Program-made: the position numbers and the translations under genes
In this document: positions 45,689 to 54,547 of the stretch, piece by piece
How positions within the stretch are numbered: the first letter of the stretch is position 1
Layout: every line of letters begins with the position of its first letter
Assembly: GCA_963762605.1 (NCBI GenBank)
Contig: CAVXLJ010000016.1
Span: forward strand, 62,001 to 126,000
Length of the DNA stretch: 64,000 nt
Reading direction: 5' to 3'
Source of the DNA: CAVSRC01 sp963762605
GTDB taxonomy: Bacteria > Pseudomonadota > Alphaproteobacteria > Rhizobiales > Kaistiaceae
Notes under the pieces: generated by a model
Databases searched by the model: none
The model's input: the letters and a program-made list of their open reading frames with translations, nothing else
Told to the model about the DNA's origin: nothing

Positions 45689-46753
45689 CTAACGGCCCTT
45701 TGCCTCTTTTTCCAGAGCTTCGACCCTTTTTTTCAGATCATCCACCCGCGGGTAAAGCTGCCGCAAACGGCCGATATTCGCCAGTCTGGAAATGAACTTG
45801 TCATAATGGGTCGCCGGTGTCCCGCTGAATGTCTCCCCGGCCGGCACATGGCTGGCAAGGCCGGACCCCGCCGCAATCGTGGCGCCCTCGCCGATCGTCA
45901 GGTGCGGCGCTATGCCGACGCCGGAGGCGATCACCGCCCGGTCGCCGATGACGCAGCTGCCGGCAATGCCCGACATACCGCAGATCACGCAGTTTTCGCC
46001 GATGACCACGTTGTGGCCGATCTGCACCTGATTGTCGATCTTTGTGCCGTCGCCGATGCGTGTCTCGCGCAGGGTGGCGCGATCGATGGTTGTGCTGGCC
46101 CCGATCTCGACGTCGTTGCCGATCACCACAGTGCCGAGCGAATGGGTGCGCTTCGGCCGGGTGACGCCGTTGCTGCTGCCGTCCGGGTTGGAGACCGGCA
46201 GGAAGCTGAATCCGTCGGAGCCGATCACCGTGTTGCCGTGCACGATGACCCGGTCGCCGAGGCGCACACGGTCGAGCAGCCGGACGCCTGAATGAATCAC
46301 GCAATCGCGACCGACGACGACACCGGCGCCGACGGTTGCGTGCGGCAGGATCGTGGTGCCGGCGCCGATCGTGCTCCCCGCCCCGACCACGGCGCAGGGA
46401 CCGATATTGACGCCTTCGCCAATGACAGCGTCGGGCGCGACCACGGCACCCGCGTGGATGCCGGCGCCATGGGCTGGACCTGGATCGAACAGGGCGGTCA
46501 GGATGGCGATCGCCACACGGTCATTGCCGCCATAGAGGATCGCGGCCGTGCCGTTAGGCGGCGAAGCACCGGCCGGGATAAGCACCGCACCGGCTGGCGT
46601 GCCGGCAAGATGGGCCTGCGCCTCTTGCGAAAGCGCTATCGCCAGGTCGCCGCCGCCGGCAGCGTCAGCGGGATGGACGATGCGACGGATATCAAGGCCA
46701 CCGTCGCCGGAAACCTTAGCCGATAATGCGCTGGCGATATCGCTGAGTTGCAT
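45689..46753 (-). CDS. lpxD: UDP-3-O-acylglucosamine N-acyltransferase LpxD
   Basis: A 354-residue left-handed beta-helix acyltransferase with about ten hexapeptide repeats. The N-terminal LpxD domain, the catalytic His region QIGHNVVIGENCVICGMSG, and HGNTVIGSDGFSFLP are all present. It adds the N-linked 3-hydroxyacyl chain to UDP-acylglucosamine in lipid A biosynthesis. It is not flanked here by bamA, fabZ or lpxA, its usual neighbours; instead it is followed by an ACP and a KAS gene. Confidence 0.93.
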   Translation of the reverse strand: MQLSDIASALSAKVSGDGGLDIRRIVHPADAAGGGDLAIALSQEAQAHLAGTPAGAVLIPAGASPPNGTAAILYGGNDRVAIAILTALFDPGPAHGAGIHAGAVVAPDAVIGEGVNIGPCAVVGAGSTIGAGTTILPHATVGAGVVVGRDCVIHSGVRLLDRVRLGDRVIVHGNTVIGSDGFSFLPVSNPDGSSNGVTRPKRTHSLGTVVIGNDVEIGASTTIDRATLRETRIGDGTKIDNQVQIGHNVVIGENCVICGMSGIAGSCVIGDRAVIASGVGIAPHLTIGEGATIAAGSGLASHVPAGETFSGTPATHYDKFISRLANIGRLRQLYPRVDDLKKRVEALEKEAKGR

Positions 46754-46829
46754 GGACTCGGGGTCGGGCCGTTCTCTTTCTTTGCCTCCGGTTCCTAGCG
46801 CACTATCCGGCTGCCTGCCAGCGAGGCGA

Positions 46830-47915
46830 TCAGGGTGCGGCGAGCCGTCCTCCGGTCGTCGGCGCCGTGACGCCGGTGGTGCCGGGAAAGGTCAGCGGCA
46901 GGCCGGACAGGCTGCGGGCGGCGAGATAGGCGAACGCCTCGGCCTCGATGAAATCCGGCGACCAGCCGAGCTTGTCGGCGCCTTCGAGGGGAACGCCGGC
47001 CCGGTCAGCCAGCATCCGCATGAGCACCGGATTGTTCGCACCGCCGCCGGATACGATGATGCGATCGGCCCCGCCGGCCATCACGATGCCTTTCAGAATC
47101 GTGCGAGAAGTGAAGGCGGTCAGCGTCGCCGCGCCGTCGGCATCGGAGAGGTGCTCCACCGGTGCGGCCGAAAAGGCATTGCGATCGACGGATTTCGGCA
47201 GGGGCCGGTCGAACCAGCGATCGGCCATCAGGCGCTTCAGCGCCGCGCCGTTCACCCGCCCGCGCGCCGCAAGCGCCCCGCCTTCGTCCATGCCCGCGCC
47301 AGTGCGCTCGCGCACGAAATCATCGATGAGCGCATTGCCGGGGCCGGTATCGCCGGCAACAAGCGTGCCGTCGGCGCCGATGCGGGTGAGGTTGGCGACA
47401 CCGCCGATGTTGACAACGACCACGGTGCCGCCGAGCCCGGCATGGGCCACCAGCGCCCGGTGATAGACGGGCACCAGCGGTGCCCCCTCGCCGCCCGCCG
47501 CAACATCGGCGGCGCGCAGATCGAAGACCACCCGCAGCCCCAGCCGCTTGGCGAGCGCCGTGCCGTCACCGATCTGCACCGTCAGATGGCGCTCCGGCAC
47601 ATGCAACACGGTCTGGCCGTGGAAGCCGACGAGGTCGAGGACGAGGCCGGGATTGTCGCGGCGAAGCTGTCCGACGGCCTCGGCGTGGGCCTCGGTGACC
47701 ATGTGTTCCGCCTCCGCCAATACCCCCGGCCGTGCGTCCCGGTCGGTGAGGTCGCGCGCCTGGACAAGCGCCCGCCGCAGGAGCGCCCGCTCGTCCTCGT
47801 CATAGGGCCGCCCCAGCCGCGGCCCGAAACCGCCAATCTCCTCACCGTCGGTCTCCAGCACCGCGGCATCCACACCGTCCATGGAGGTGCCGCTCATCAG
47901 GCCGAGAACGTTCAT
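46830..47915 (-). CDS. anmK: Anhydro-N-acetylmuramic acid kinase
   Basis: A 361-residue AnmK, which opens and phosphorylates anhydroMurNAc to MurNAc-6-phosphate in peptidoglycan recycling. The ASKHA-fold motifs are visible: MSGTSMDGVDAAV, FHGQTVLHVPE, IGGVANLTRIG, AGDTGPGNALIDDFV and VSGGGANNPVLM. The ATG at 47915 matches the family N-terminus. It acts downstream of NagZ (2147-3193) and is divergent from tyrS, a conserved pairing. Confidence 0.94.
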   Translation of the reverse strand: MNVLGLMSGTSMDGVDAAVLETDGEEIGGFGPRLGRPYDEDERALLRRALVQARDLTDRDARPGVLAEAEHMVTEAHAEAVGQLRRDNPGLVLDLVGFHGQTVLHVPERHLTVQIGDGTALAKRLGLRVVFDLRAADVAAGGEGAPLVPVYHRALVAHAGLGGTVVVVNIGGVANLTRIGADGTLVAGDTGPGNALIDDFVRERTGAGMDEGGALAARGRVNGAALKRLMADRWFDRPLPKSVDRNAFSAAPVEHLSDADGAATLTAFTSRTILKGIVMAGGADRIIVSGGGANNPVLMRMLADRAGVPLEGADKLGWSPDFIEAEAFAYLAARSLSGLPLTFPGTTGVTAPTTGGRLAAP

Positions 47916-48014
47916 GGGGTCCTTCCCGTCCGAATCCCGAGGTGAAATCGCCAATTCATCCTGCTAAACAGCCCCGCGCGCCGCCGCAAGGCGCCCTCAT
48001 CACGGATTGCCGCA

Positions 48015-49264
48015 ATGACCGAGTTCAAGTCCGATTTCCTGCGTGTCATGACCGAGCGGGGATTTGTCCACCAGTGCTCCGACCCGGAAGGGCTCGACGC
48101 GGCGCTGGCCAAGGGCATGGTCACCGCCTATGTCGGCTACGACTGCACGGCGGAGAGTTATCACGTCGGCAATCTACTCTCGATCATGATGCTGCGCTGG
48201 TTCCAGAAACCGGCCACCGGCCGATCACGCTGATGGGCGGCGGCACCACCCGCGTCGGCGATCCGTCGGGCAAGGACAAGTCACGCAAGCTTCTCACCTA
48301 TGACCAGATCGAGGCCAACAAGCAGAGCCTCAAGGCAACCTTCGCCAAGTTCGTCGATTTCGAGACCGGCACCAATGCCGCCATCATGATCGACAATGCC
48401 GAGTGGCTGGCGCCGCTCAACTACATCGATTTCCTGCGCGATGTCGGCAAGCACTTCTCGGTCAACCGCATGCTGGCGATGGACTCGGTCAAGCTCCGTC
48501 TCGACCGCGAGCACGAACTCTCCTTCCTCGAGTTCAACTACATGGTGCTCCAGGCCTACGACTTCACCGAACTCAACCGGCGCTACGACTGCACGCTGCA
48601 GATTGGCGGTTCCGACCAGTGGGGCAACATCGTCAACGGCATCGACCTCGGCCGGCGCATGGGGCTCACGCAGCTCTACGCACTGACCTGCCCGCTGCTC
48701 ACCACGTCGTCGGGCGCCAAGATGGGCAAGACCGCGCAGGGCGCGGTGTGGCTCAATGCTGACCTACTGTCGGCTTACGAATACTGGCAGTTCTGGCGCA
48801 ATGCCGAGGATGCCGATGTCGAGCGCTTCCTCAAGCTCTACACCGAGCTGCCGCTGGACGAGATCGCGCGGCTGGCGGCGCTTTCGGGCGGCGAGATCAA
48901 CGAGGCCAAGAAGGTGCTGGCAACTGAGGCGACCACCCTCCTCCATGGCCGCGCCGCAGCGCAGCAAGCGGCGGAGGCCGCCCGGCGCACCTTCGAGGAA
49001 GGCGGGCTGGCGGAGGCGCTGCCGACCATCGCGGTGCCGGCACACGAGCTCTCCGCCGGCATCGGCGTGCTGGCGCTCTTCGTGCGCGCCGGGCTGGTGT
49101 CATCGAACGGCGAGGCACGCCGCCAGATCCGCGGCGGCGGCCTGCGCCTCAACGATGTTGCGATCGCCAACGAGACGGCCATGGTCACCGCCGGCGACCT
49201 CATCGAGGGCGTCGTCAAGCTGTCGCTCGGGCGCAAGAAGCACGTTCTGGTGCGGCCTGAGTAG
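48015..49264 (+). CDS. tyrS: Tyrosyl-tRNA synthetase, with a 1-nt frameshift in the N-terminal domain
   Basis: The start is the ATG at 48015. The first 65 codons (FLRVMTERGFVHQCSD..., YHVGNLLSIMMLRWFQK) are in one frame, and the rest (ITLMGGGTTRVGDPSGKDKS, the KMSKS-type loop KMGKT, and the C-terminal S4 domain) is in another. At 48207-48209 the sequence has AAA where AAAA would restore the expected FQKTGHRP. With one A added the enzyme is 416 residues and complete. It charges tRNA-Tyr. A homopolymer loss suggests a sequencing error. Confidence 0.9.
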
Positions 49265-49297
49265 TATCGCTTGGCGGGCGCCGTATTCGCCCCCAAA

Positions 49298-52200
49298 CTA
49301 AGGCTGGAATTCGAAGATCTTGCGAAAGATGCCCGGTGCCACCGCCGACAGCGGATTGAAGAAGACGTGCGGATTGGCGATTGCCCCGTCGATCTTGAAG
49401 GTAACGCCGATCAGGCCCTCGGTGAGGCCGCCGCCGGCAATTACGCCGATGATCGGAATGCGGCTGAACAGATTGTTGAAGGCGTACGCCGGCAGATAGG
49501 TCCCGGAGAGCGAGATGGTTGCGCTCGGCAGGTCATAGCGGCCGGAGAAGGTCGCGCCGATGGCGGAGCCGCGCAGCAGCGCATCCTCGATCACCAGCGC
49601 CCTTTGCGTCTTGCTGAAGCGAGCGATCATGCGGTCGAAATGCACGCGCGTCGGATCGAAACCGTCGCGGCTGCCACCGCCTGAGTTGCGTCCGACACCG
49701 ACCCGCGCCATTGCCGGCTCGTTCAACACGTAGAAATCGGCGACCTGCATCGTGCCGACCAGCGGACCGTTCGGCCCGCCCTGTCCGTCGAGCGTGATCG
49801 TACCGCCGGCGACGTGGGTATAGAGATCGACGAAGCTCAGCAGGTGGCCGGCGTCGCCGGCACTGGCGTTGAGCCGCGTCCCGTCGGCGCCAACCGTATA
49901 GTCGATCGCCAGGTCCTTGCCGGCGATCTTGCCGGTGAAATTGAGCTTCTGCGTTTCACCGCCGACCGACACCAGGGTCAACGCGGCTCCGCTGACGACT
50001 TCCTGGTTGAAGCCGATCAGCTTGTCGATATGGGCATCAACCGCAATATCGGGGAACCCGCCCGCCTGTTCGTTACGATCGCGAATCTGGGAGAGCAGTC
50101 CGCGCACGTCGAATGAGGCGCCGCGCGCCGATATGGCGTAGCCGGCGTCGCTGCGCGTCAGCCTGAGCGAGATCGAGTCGCCGGCATGCAGCGACAGATT
50201 TTCGATGTCGGCCGAGAGCAGGTTGGACGACGAATCGAGCTCGGCCGAACCGGTGAAGCCGAAGCCGTCGCCCTCGAGGACGAGGTTCTGGACCGACTGG
50301 CCCGTCTTGTTCTTCACAATGTCAAAGGACAGCGTCGCCGGCACGCCGATCCCCTTCGACCAGCCGAGGCCCTGCAGCACCACCCGAGCCCGGCGCAGGT
50401 CGAGTTTGTAGTGCTGCGTGCCGGTGTCGTTGTCGGTTACCAGTGCCGTAACCGTGCCGGAAAGCACGTTGTCCAGTCCGACGCCGAGCCGCTTGCGCGC
50501 CGCGTCGTCGAGCACGAGGCGCACCTGGCGTTCGCCCGGCTGCGCCTTGACGCCATCGACGGTGGTCGGCAGCGACATGCTGACATCGGCCGCGACGCCG
50601 TCGATCTTCGCCTTGCCGTAGACGGCCACGTCGTCGGGGGTGATGGTCAGCGTGACGTCGGCCTTGGTCAGGATGCGTCCGTCGATTGGCACCTTGCTGG
50701 CGGCGTTCTTGGTCTTGGCCACGACTTTCCAGTCGACGTCGGACTCGTCGATCTTGTCGCGCAGCGGAAAGCGCACCGACAACGAGGCGTCGGCCGTGCC
50801 GCTGAGATCGTTCGGCGACATGTCGCGCTGCGCCAAAGCATTGATCGGATCGGCGTTGGCGATATCGGCAATTGCGGCCACCGGGCCGGACAGCTGGAAC
50901 TCGACGATGCCGTCGGCCGGTCGTTTGGCGACGTTGGGAATGGCGAAGGCACCGGCCTCGATCTTGACCGTGCCGGCCGGCACCTTGATCTGGCCGCTGG
51001 TCACGTCGACGCCGAAGGTCGACCCGGACAGCACAACGTTGCCCGTCGCCTTGGTCACGGCGGGCACTTTGCCGACCGTCGTGAAGGTGACGTTCTTGAG
51101 CTGCATGTTGAGGTGCATGGCCTTGTCGGGCAACTGCACCGGCGTGCCCCACAGCACGCCGGCAGGCACCGACGCCTCGTAGGAGCCTTCGGCGAGCTGT
51201 CCCGAAAGAATGTGCTCCATCACCCAGTGCCGCGCCGCCGGGGCAATGAACGGAATCCAGATCGTCTTCAGCGTGGTGACGGGCATCGGCGAGAACGAGG
51301 CGGCCAGCGCCAGCGACGGCGTCTTGCCCGGCTCGAAGCCGAGCCTGCCGGCGGCCGCCACCGAACCGGCCGTCGTGACGACGACCGCGTTGCTGATCGA
51401 CAGGGTCCGCGCGCGCAGATCGGCCGTCCCCTCGAGGGATATGCGCTGCGCCACCATGGGCGGCGCCTGCGAATCGGACGGCGCCATCACCGTTCCGGGC
51501 GATTCGAGATCGAAGGCATAGCGTCCGGCGGCGGGATCGCCGTCGGGCCTGATCGTGCCGGTCACCAGGCCGCGGGTGTTGCCAAAGGAGAAGGTCGAAG
51601 GATCGATGACGATCGCCTTCTTGGGGATGTCCCAGTGCAGGCGCACCGTGGCCCCGTCGAGCAGCACACTCTCCTGCTTGGCAAGAAGGTCTTCGCGGAA
51701 GCGCAGCGTGCCGGCGCCCACGTCGATGCGGGCGCTGGCATCCTCGACCGCGCCGCTGGCGTTGACATGCATTGAGGCGCGCCCGTAGAGCGGCATGTCG
51801 GCCACGAACAGGCCCTTGTCGTCGCCGAAGGCGGGGATGATGTCGGCCGGCGTCAGTTGCGAGAATTCCGCCGATATGGCGTGTCCGCCCGAATTGGCGT
51901 CGAGGTCGCGCTCGATGGTCGCTGACCAGCGCCCGCTATAGCCGGAGGTGGAGAAGTTCACGGTCAACGCCGAGGTCTGCGGATCGAGCTTGACGCTGAG
52001 ATCGGTGCTGGCAAAGCGCCGCTGGCGGCCCTCGCTGGCGTCCCATACCGAAATCGTGCCGTTGACCACGGACAGGCGCTCGAATCCGGCGGCGGTCGCC
52101 ACATCGATCGGCGGCTTGATGCCGCGGTCGAGGATCTGCAGGGCGCTGACCAGATCGGGAAATTCCGGCGCGTCCTTCGCGGCGGCCGGTGATGTCGACG

Positions 52201-52813
52201 GCGCCGGTGAGCTGGCGCCCGGGGCAGCAGGGTCGGCGGCGGCCACGGCGCTGCCCTTCGGGTCGGCGGACGCCTGTATGGTGCCGCCCGGTGGCGTGCC
52301 CGCCGGTGCCGTTGCCGCGGGCGGCGGCGACCCGCCCGGCTCCGCGGCGCCGAGCAACACGCGGCCGTCCTTGGTGCGCACGAAGGATATTTGCGGTGCG
52401 TTGAACTCCACCGTGCGAATATCGACGTGAAACCTGAGCAGCGAGGTGGGATCGACGACGAAGCGCGTCTCCGGCACGTTGACGACCACGGCGTTCTTGC
52501 TGTCCCGCACGACGATGTCGTCGACGCGGACGACCAGGCCGAGCACCGGATCGGTATCGAACACCGCCCGTTTGATGGCGACCGAATAGTCCGGTCCGAG
52601 GTTGGCGCGCAGCGTCGAGGCAATCTGGTCGCGCACGAATCCGAAATCGGTCCGGCCGACGAGCGTCAGAATGATCGCCACGACGACAACGACGACCAGG
52701 ACGGCAACCAGGATCGACAGCGCGCGGATACCGAGGCGGAACCACGCGGCAGGCGAATTGCGTTGCCGCAGCGGCCGCGCGGCCGCCGTACGGGAGAATA
52801 ACTTCAGGCGCAT
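49298..52813 (-). CDS. AsmA/DUF3971-type envelope protein (YhdP-like)
   Basis: A 1171-residue protein with one N-terminal membrane helix (about 29-52 from the ATG at 52813), a long periplasmic beta-rich region and a C-terminal AsmA-like segment (ATISLSGTYLPAYAFNNLFS, IPIIGVIAGGGLTEGLIGVTF, KIDGAIANPHVFFNPLSA). A Pro/Ala-rich linker lies at about 145-220. AsmA-like proteins are thought to bridge the inner and outer membranes for phospholipid transfer. It is divergent from bcp across 227 bases. Confidence 0.9.
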   Translation of the reverse strand: MRLKLFSRTAAARPLRQRNSPAAWFRLGIRALSILVAVLVVVVVVAIILTLVGRTDFGFVRDQIASTLRANLGPDYSVAIKRAVFDTDPVLGLVVRVDDIVVRDSKNAVVVNVPETRFVVDPTSLLRFHVDIRTVEFNAPQISFVRTKDGRVLLGAAEPGGSPPPAATAPAGTPPGGTIQASADPKGSAVAAADPAAPGASSPAPSTSPAAAKDAPEFPDLVSALQILDRGIKPPIDVATAAGFERLSVVNGTISVWDASEGRQRRFASTDLSVKLDPQTSALTVNFSTSGYSGRWSATIERDLDANSGGHAISAEFSQLTPADIIPAFGDDKGLFVADMPLYGRASMHVNASGAVEDASARIDVGAGTLRFREDLLAKQESVLLDGATVRLHWDIPKKAIVIDPSTFSFGNTRGLVTGTIRPDGDPAAGRYAFDLESPGTVMAPSDSQAPPMVAQRISLEGTADLRARTLSISNAVVVTTAGSVAAAGRLGFEPGKTPSLALAASFSPMPVTTLKTIWIPFIAPAARHWVMEHILSGQLAEGSYEASVPAGVLWGTPVQLPDKAMHLNMQLKNVTFTTVGKVPAVTKATGNVVLSGSTFGVDVTSGQIKVPAGTVKIEAGAFAIPNVAKRPADGIVEFQLSGPVAAIADIANADPINALAQRDMSPNDLSGTADASLSVRFPLRDKIDESDVDWKVVAKTKNAASKVPIDGRILTKADVTLTITPDDVAVYGKAKIDGVAADVSMSLPTTVDGVKAQPGERQVRLVLDDAARKRLGVGLDNVLSGTVTALVTDNDTGTQHYKLDLRRARVVLQGLGWSKGIGVPATLSFDIVKNKTGQSVQNLVLEGDGFGFTGSAELDSSSNLLSADIENLSLHAGDSISLRLTRSDAGYAISARGASFDVRGLLSQIRDRNEQAGGFPDIAVDAHIDKLIGFNQEVVSGAALTLVSVGGETQKLNFTGKIAGKDLAIDYTVGADGTRLNASAGDAGHLLSFVDLYTHVAGGTITLDGQGGPNGPLVGTMQVADFYVLNEPAMARVGVGRNSGGGSRDGFDPTRVHFDRMIARFSKTQRALVIEDALLRGSAIGATFSGRYDLPSATISLSGTYLPAYAFNNLFSRIPIIGVIAGGGLTEGLIGVTFKIDGAIANPHVFFNPLSAVAPGIFRKIFEFQP

Positions 52814-53040
52814 TGCTCGGAGCGTCGATCCCTCCCGACCCGGACAGGTGCCGGCCCGTGATTCCAGACTGTGTCGTCGGCCCCTTTGTACCAAGAAGCT
52901 CGACGGAGGGGAGATTTCCTCTCGATCGATGACTTGTCGGTGGCGCCGGCAGCAGTAGATTGACGTTCTGCAGCGCGGGTCGGCTCGTCAGCCCCGTGGT
53001 ATGCCGTTGAAGCCAGCTAAGTGCGACGAAAGGAAGGCGA

Positions 53041-53508
53041 ATGGCGGATTTAGCCGAGGGCGACAAGGCTCCGGACTTCACATTGGAGGCTGATGATGGC
53101 AGCCATTTCCGGCTTGCCGACCACAAGGGCAGCAAACTTGTCGTGTATTTCTATCCAAAGGATGACACCCAAGGTTGCACCATCGAGGCAATTGACTTCA
53201 CCACGGCAGCGCCGGCCTTCGCCAAGGCCGGCACCAAGGTTGTCGGCATCTCTCCGGACAGCGTCGCCGAGCACTGCAAATTCCGCGACAAGCACGGCCT
53301 CGGCATCACGCTTGTCGCCGATCCGGAGCGCAAGGCCATCGCCGCCTATGGCGTATGGGCGGAGAAGTCGATGTACGGCCGCAAATATATGGGCGTCGAC
53401 CGGTCGACCTTCCTGATCGGTCCCGACGGGCGCATCGCGCGGGCGTGGCGCAAGGTCAAAGTGCCGGGTCACGTCGAGGCGGTACTGGCCGCCGCGGAAG
53501 CCCTGTAG
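53041..53508 (+). CDS. bcp: Peroxiredoxin of the BCP/PrxQ type
   Basis: A 155-residue thiol peroxidase. The peroxidatic Cys is in YPKDDTQGCTIEAIDF. The usual second Cys five residues later is an Ile, so the normal intramolecular disulfide cannot form. The family N-terminus LAEGDKAPDFTLEADDG is intact. A Cys in VAEHCKFRDKHG is present but is not at the standard PrxQ position. It probably reduces organic hydroperoxides. Confidence 0.93.
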   Translation: MADLAEGDKAPDFTLEADDGSHFRLADHKGSKLVVYFYPKDDTQGCTIEAIDFTTAAPAFAKAGTKVVGISPDSVAEHCKFRDKHGLGITLVADPERKAIAAYGVWAEKSMYGRKYMGVDRSTFLIGPDGRIARAWRKVKVPGHVEAVLAAAEAL

Positions 53509-53661
53509 AGCCGCTTTGTGGCGGCCGCGATCTTGTCGCTGGTGCCGAAAAAGGCACTGGCGTTCGCCGCCTCTTTGCCTCATTCTCGCGCTCAAACCTG
53601 ATCCCGGTGATGGACCGTCGTTGGGGCGACGTGTCCACCATTTTCGTGGATGGAGCTAGAC

Positions 53662-54339
53662 GTGTTGAAATCATTGATCAGAAATGGGGCGATTTCGTCC
53701 GGCGGAATCGTTCTCGGGGCGGTTATGGCCTTTTCGGTCGCTGGGCTGGCGCCCATTGGCGCGATGGCAGAGACGACGCCGGCACCGGCCGATCAAGCCA
53801 AGCCGGCGGGACCGGATGTGGCCCCGACCGAGTGGGTCAAGATATGTGATCCGAAAGACGCGTCGCTCTGCCAGATTTCCGAGGACTATTTGCTGGTCGG
53901 TGCCAATTCGGCGATCGCCAGTATTTCGATCCAGACGTCTCCCGACCCGAAGAAATTCGCCGTCGGCATTCAGGTACCTCTCGGTTTCATGGTCAATGCG
54001 GGCATCCCGCTCAACGTGGACGGAACCAAGAAGGCAACCGCCCAGTTCATAACCTGCGTGCCTTCACCCCAGAGCCAGGCCTATTTCTGCCTGGCCCAGG
54101 CATTGGTGGACGACGGCTTCATCGACACCCTGAAGAAGGCAAAGATGCTGCAGCTGTCGTTGACCGGCATGGACAAGTCCACCGCGACGATGAATTTTCC
54201 GCTGACGACCTTTGCCCAGGCCTATGACGGACCCGATCAGGCCGCTCTCGCCCGGCAGCGTGACGACGCAGCCAAGATTCTGGCGGAAAAGGCCAAGGAG
54301 CGGGCGAAGCAGCTCGAGGGCCAGCAGCCGAAGCCGTAG
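53662..54339 (+). CDS. Invasion-associated locus B (IalB)-family secreted protein
   Basis: A 225-residue protein with a Sec signal peptide (cleavage near APIGAMA-ETTPA) and the IalB domain, with paired cysteines in KICDPKDASLCQISED and FITCVPSPQSQAYFCLAQA. A charged Ala/Lys-rich helix closes the C-terminus. The GTG at 53662 is preferred as it follows GGAG with six bases spacing; an ATG at 53650 is possible. IalB proteins were named in Bartonella but are widespread in free-living Hyphomicrobiales. Confidence 0.86.
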   Translation: MLKSLIRNGAISSGGIVLGAVMAFSVAGLAPIGAMAETTPAPADQAKPAGPDVAPTEWVKICDPKDASLCQISEDYLLVGANSAIASISIQTSPDPKKFAVGIQVPLGFMVNAGIPLNVDGTKKATAQFITCVPSPQSQAYFCLAQALVDDGFIDTLKKAKMLQLSLTGMDKSTATMNFPLTTFAQAYDGPDQAALARQRDDAAKILAEKAKERAKQLEGQQPKP

Positions 54340-54498
54340 GCACCGCGCCGCACGGTCTCATCCCCGACGGACGAGGTTCTGTCGCGTTATCAGCGTCACG
54401 AACGGCCAGGACCGACTGGCGGCCGGAGCTTGCTCCGGCCTTCGCCGCGCGCTGCCGCAGCGCCCGGCCAGAATTTGTTAACCTTAATGCTTTCTAAT

Positions 54499-54546
54499 CG
54501 AACTCAACGATTTTCTTGCGTGTTTCCGCAATAATCGGTGAGTTCG
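54499..54546 (+). promoter_or_regulatory. 5'-leader hairpin covering the ribosome binding site of the M23 peptidase gene
   Basis: The arms CGAACTCAACGATT (54499-54512) and AATCGGTGAGTTCG (54533-54546) pair at 13 of 14 positions, and an inner TTGCG/CGCAA stem extends the hairpin. The likely Shine-Dalgarno GGTGAG (54537-54542) is inside the 3' arm, and the ATG follows at 54548. Translation would be blocked until the helix opens. Confidence 0.6.
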
Positions 54547-54547
54547 T

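Noticed and set aside
50186..51775. A 529-residue plus-strand frame opposite the AsmA-type gene
   Set aside because: No similarity to a family and a composition typical of an antisense shadow.
54474..54498. A CtrA box in the TTAACCTTAATG stretch upstream of the M23 gene
   Set aside because: The half-sites are not separated by seven bases in the right phase.
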